A stretch of DNA of 64,000 nucleotides from Cupriavidus metallidurans CH34 (lineage in GTDB: Bacteria > Pseudomonadota > Gammaproteobacteria > Burkholderiales > Burkholderiaceae): contig NC_007974.2 in NCBI RefSeq assembly GCF_000196015.1, forward strand, positions 2,294,001-2,358,000, given 5' to 3'. A program made the translations under genes and the position numbers. The notes under the pieces are model-generated. The model did no database searches. It was not told where the DNA came from and saw nothing but the letters and a program-made list of their open reading frames with translations. Below are positions 62,033 to 64,000 of the stretch, piece after piece. Every line of letters starts with the position of its first letter. Position 1 is the stretch's first letter.

Positions 62033-63124
62033 TCATCGTGCGGCGCCAACCACTTCCGCCCGCTCCGCCACGATGCGCAAGCGGTCAAAGTTCATATTGG
62101 CGCCCGATGTGATCGCGACCAGCGCCAGCGAGGCGTTGCCCGCCGTCGCCGCATACTGCTTGAGCCCCGCCACGGCCAGCGCGCCGGCCGGCTCCACCAG
62201 GCTGCGCGTGTCCTGGAAGATGTCCTTGATCGCCGCGCAGAGCGCATCGGTATCCACCGTCAGCACGCCATCAAGGTACTTCTGGCAAAGCCGAAACGTC
62301 TCTTCCCCGACGCGCTTGACCGCCGTGCCATCCGAGAACAATCCCACGGTATCGAGCGTGACCCGCTCGCCAGCGGCCAGCGAACGCGCCATGGCGCAGG
62401 AATCCTCCGTTTGCACGCCGATGACCTGGACTTCCGGCCGGACCGCCTTGACATATGCCGCCACGCCTGCTGCCAGGCTGCCACCGCCGATCGGCACGAA
62501 CACGGCATCAAGCGGACCGCGATGCTGCCGCAGGATCTCCATGCCCACGGTTCCTTGCCCGGCGATGACGTCGGGATCGTCGAACGCCGGGATGAACGTC
62601 AGTCCGTGTTGTTGCTGCAGGGATAGCGCATGGTCGAAGGCATCGGAATAGGACTCGCCGGCCAGCACGACTTCCACCATCCCGCTACCGTGGGCACGCA
62701 CCGCATCCACCTTCACCTGCGGCGCGGATTGCGGCACGACGATGATCGCCCGCACACCAAGCCGGGCCGCGGCCAGCGCCACGCCTTGCGCGTGATTGCC
62801 GGCTGAGGCCGTGATCACGCCACGGGCAAGCGCATCGGCCGGCAGGCTGGCCATCTTGTTGTAGGCGCCGCGCACCTTGAACGAAAACACGGGCTGGTGA
62901 TCCTCGCGCTTGAGCCAGACGCGGTGGCCGAGATGCGCGGACAAGGTCGGCGCCGCCTCCAGCGCGGTCTCCCGTGCCACGTCGTAGACGCGCGCGGTCA
63001 GGATGCGCCTCAGGTAATCGTCGGCGTCGCTCCAGGCGTCGTGTGCCGCTTCAAACGGCTCGGCATCGAACGACTGGCCCGGCGCAACGGCTTGGGGCAC
63101 GGCAAGGGGATGGGTTAACGGCAT
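62033..63124 (-). CDS. Threonine dehydratase (threonine ammonia-lyase), IlvA-like without ACT domains
   Basis: This 363-residue PLP enzyme of fold type II has the PLP lysine in FSFKVRGAYNK (near residue 82) and the phosphate-binding GGGSLAAGVAAY. It deaminates threonine to 2-oxobutyrate, the first step of isoleucine synthesis. The C-terminal ACT regulatory domains of biosynthetic IlvA are absent, so allosteric control by isoleucine is not expected. Control appears to be transcriptional instead: an isoleucine-rich leader peptide and a terminator-like hairpin lie directly upstream on the same strand. GGAG is at 5 bases before the ATG. Confidence 0.9.
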   Translation of the reverse strand: MPLTHPLAVPQAVAPGQSFDAEPFEAAHDAWSDADDYLRRILTARVYDVARETALEAAPTLSAHLGHRVWLKREDHQPVFSFKVRGAYNKMASLPADALARGVITASAGNHAQGVALAAARLGVRAIIVVPQSAPQVKVDAVRAHGSGMVEVVLAGESYSDAFDHALSLQQQHGLTFIPAFDDPDVIAGQGTVGMEILRQHRGPLDAVFVPIGGGSLAAGVAAYVKAVRPEVQVIGVQTEDSCAMARSLAAGERVTLDTVGLFSDGTAVKRVGEETFRLCQKYLDGVLTVDTDALCAAIKDIFQDTRSLVEPAGALAVAGLKQYAATAGNASLALVAITSGANMNFDRLRIVAERAEVVGAAR

Positions 63125-63176
63125 GGCGACTCCATTCTTGAGGGGGAAATCTCTGGAAATCCCTGGAGGCGGCCAT

Positions 63177-63203
63177 AAAAAAACCCGCCTCGTTGGGCGG
63201 GTT
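63177..63203 (-). terminator. Attenuator hairpin upstream of threonine dehydratase
   Basis: On the minus strand AACCCGCC, a six-base loop and GGCGGGTT form an 8-bp stem followed by a run of seven T. It lies after the leader peptide stop and about 50 bases before the dehydratase ATG, the standard position of a transcription attenuator. Confidence 0.85.
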
Positions 63204-63227
63204 ATTGATGTCTGTTTCGGACGCGCG

Positions 63228-63290
63228 CTAACCCACCATTCTCGGAATGGTGCGAATAATCGCGGCGATGCGGATGGCGAAACTGGACAT
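63228..63290 (-). CDS. Isoleucine-rich leader peptide of the threonine dehydratase attenuator
   Basis: A 20-residue frame reads MSSFAIRIAAIIRTIPRMVG and stops at TAG. Five of the residues are isoleucine (ATC and ATT codons), with one threonine. It precedes the attenuator hairpin by about 25 bases. Ribosome stalling at Ile codons when isoleucyl-tRNA is scarce would prevent terminator formation, as in ilv leaders. No strong ribosome site is visible, and an antiterminator partner has not been checked. Confidence 0.7.
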   Translation of the reverse strand: MSSFAIRIAAIIRTIPRMVG

Positions 63291-63594
63291 GGGAATGAGT
63301 GTCACGGATTTCCCACGACTATGTCAATCCCGACACAAGCCTGGCCTTCAACTGGCGATACGCGTGTTGTAGTCGTGCCCACTGGCGTCACCCCCCTCCC
63401 GCGCCGCACTCAGCCCGATGTCGGCTCGTATTAGAATCGCCGATGTCATTCATATGACGGCGGCAGCACCAGAGGTCATGTTCCGGGCACGGGTTAGCCA
63501 CGGACTGGCGTTGCCGCGGGTATCCAACCCTACAGATCACAAGAAACCAACCGATATCAGCCATGCGCCCATTGGGCTCAGGGTTGAAAGATAC
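63291..63594. other. Intergenic region between the leader and PAS gene
   Basis: About 300 bases with no coding frame of interest. It should contain the divergent promoters of the threonine dehydratase leader (minus strand) and the PAS protein (plus strand). I found no distinct operator or hairpin here. Confidence 0.4.
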
Positions 63595-64000
63595 ATGACC
63601 GCGTTCGCATTCGATGTTGCTCTGGCACCGGAGCCTGCCGATCGCAGGCGGCCCGATGCCGGCCCTGCCTACGGCGAGGCCCTGGCGTTGCTGGAGGCTT
63701 CCGGCGCGCTGGCCATGCGCGTGGACATGCAGGGACGCATTCTCGAAGCGACTGAAGCCACCGCCGAACTACTGGTCTATCCGCGCGAATACCTGCTGCG
63801 CACCTCGATCCTCGACATCATCGCGCTGGAGTCCCGCGAACGCGTGGCCATGCTGCTGACGTGCTGCGCGCAGGACCAGACCATGCGCCGCGAGCGCGTG
63901 CGCGTGGCCGGCGGTATCGGCGGGCCCAACTGGCTCGACCTGCGCGTGAGCTACCACCGCGATGCCGACGATGCGCCCAGCCTGCTGCTGTTCGGCCAAG
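63595..64000 (+). CDS. PAS-domain protein, cut by right window edge
   Basis: A plus-strand frame from ATG 63595 runs off the end after about 135 codons. From about residue 28 it has a PAS-like domain (EALALLEASGALAMRVDMQG, then LEATEATAELLVYPREYLLR and DIIALESRERVAMLL). The N-terminal 27 residues are a short unstructured tail. The rest, probably a kinase, GGDEF or HTH output, is outside the window, so its role cannot be given. No strong ribosome site; an upstream ATG at 63563 leads to a short peptide only. Confidence 0.7.
   Translation, partial: MTAFAFDVALAPEPADRRRPDAGPAYGEALALLEASGALAMRVDMQGRILEATEATAELLVYPREYLLRTSILDIIALESRERVAMLLTCCAQDQTMRRERVRVAGGIGGPNWLDLRVSYHRDADDAPSLLLFGQ

Noticed and set aside
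1..64000. CRISPR array or complete insertion sequence
   Set aside because: No regularly spaced repeat-spacer array and no transposase or integrase frame was found anywhere in the window.

Overview
The window looks like chromosomal DNA of a betaproteobacterium of the Burkholderiales, most plausibly Cupriavidus or a close relative. This rests on the high GC content, two Bug-type periplasmic receptors, lysine/alanine-rich HU-like and H-NS proteins, an OmpV/MipA protein, and a tandem glycine riboswitch ahead of a D-amino-acid dehydrogenase. No 16S rRNA is present, so the genus is an inference.

Region 1 (1-11885) is a catabolic locus. A truncated LuxR-type regulator faces away from a plus-strand run of ten genes: Rieske oxygenase, phthalate-type reductase, GntR/FCD regulator, Bug receptor, CaiB/BaiF CoA-transferase, thiolase-like protein, DUF35 Zn-ribbon/OB-fold partner, 3-ketosteroid-dehydrogenase-like flavoprotein, racemase-like CoA-transferase and enoyl-CoA hydratase. 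Most neighbours overlap or nearly touch. The set reads as uptake, CoA activation, alpha-beta dehydrogenation, hydration and retro-aldol or thiolytic cleavage of a cyclic acid, with ring hydroxylation. The substrate cannot be read from sequence.

Region 2 (about 11900-29200) is accessory DNA. It holds a frameshifted H-NS remnant, an HU-like gene, a NERD-nuclease/SF1-helicase gene followed by a DUF4365-like nuclease-fold gene, a 1346-residue XRE-headed protein, an intact H-NS gene, and an AAA_13 ATPase with a CxxC pair and an RloC/PrrC-like C-terminus. After these come three divergent paralogues of an unknown family, one more orphan, a small excisionase-like HTH gene and its degraded copy, and several repeat clusters. 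This is where an undescribed defence or conflict system is most likely.

Region 3 (29200-64000) is mostly core or core-like: an ArsR-type regulator behind three 19-bp repeats; DyP peroxidase and LysR genes; a Bug / DUF1338 (HglS-like) / aminotransferase cluster suggesting 2-aminoadipate or D-lysine catabolism; a PepSY / cytochrome b561 pair; a tandem glycine riboswitch with a DadA-like gene; tRNA-Leu(CAG); a GGDEF protein; small lipoproteins; a LysR/MFS pair; PLD and MscS genes; a TetR-controlled EmrAB-OMF efflux operon; a secreted DPYTDGA-repeat protein; a K+-channel-like protein; OmpV/MipA; katA-ankB; an SDR; and a threonine dehydratase with an isoleucine-rich leader and attenuator. The window ends inside a PAS-domain protein.
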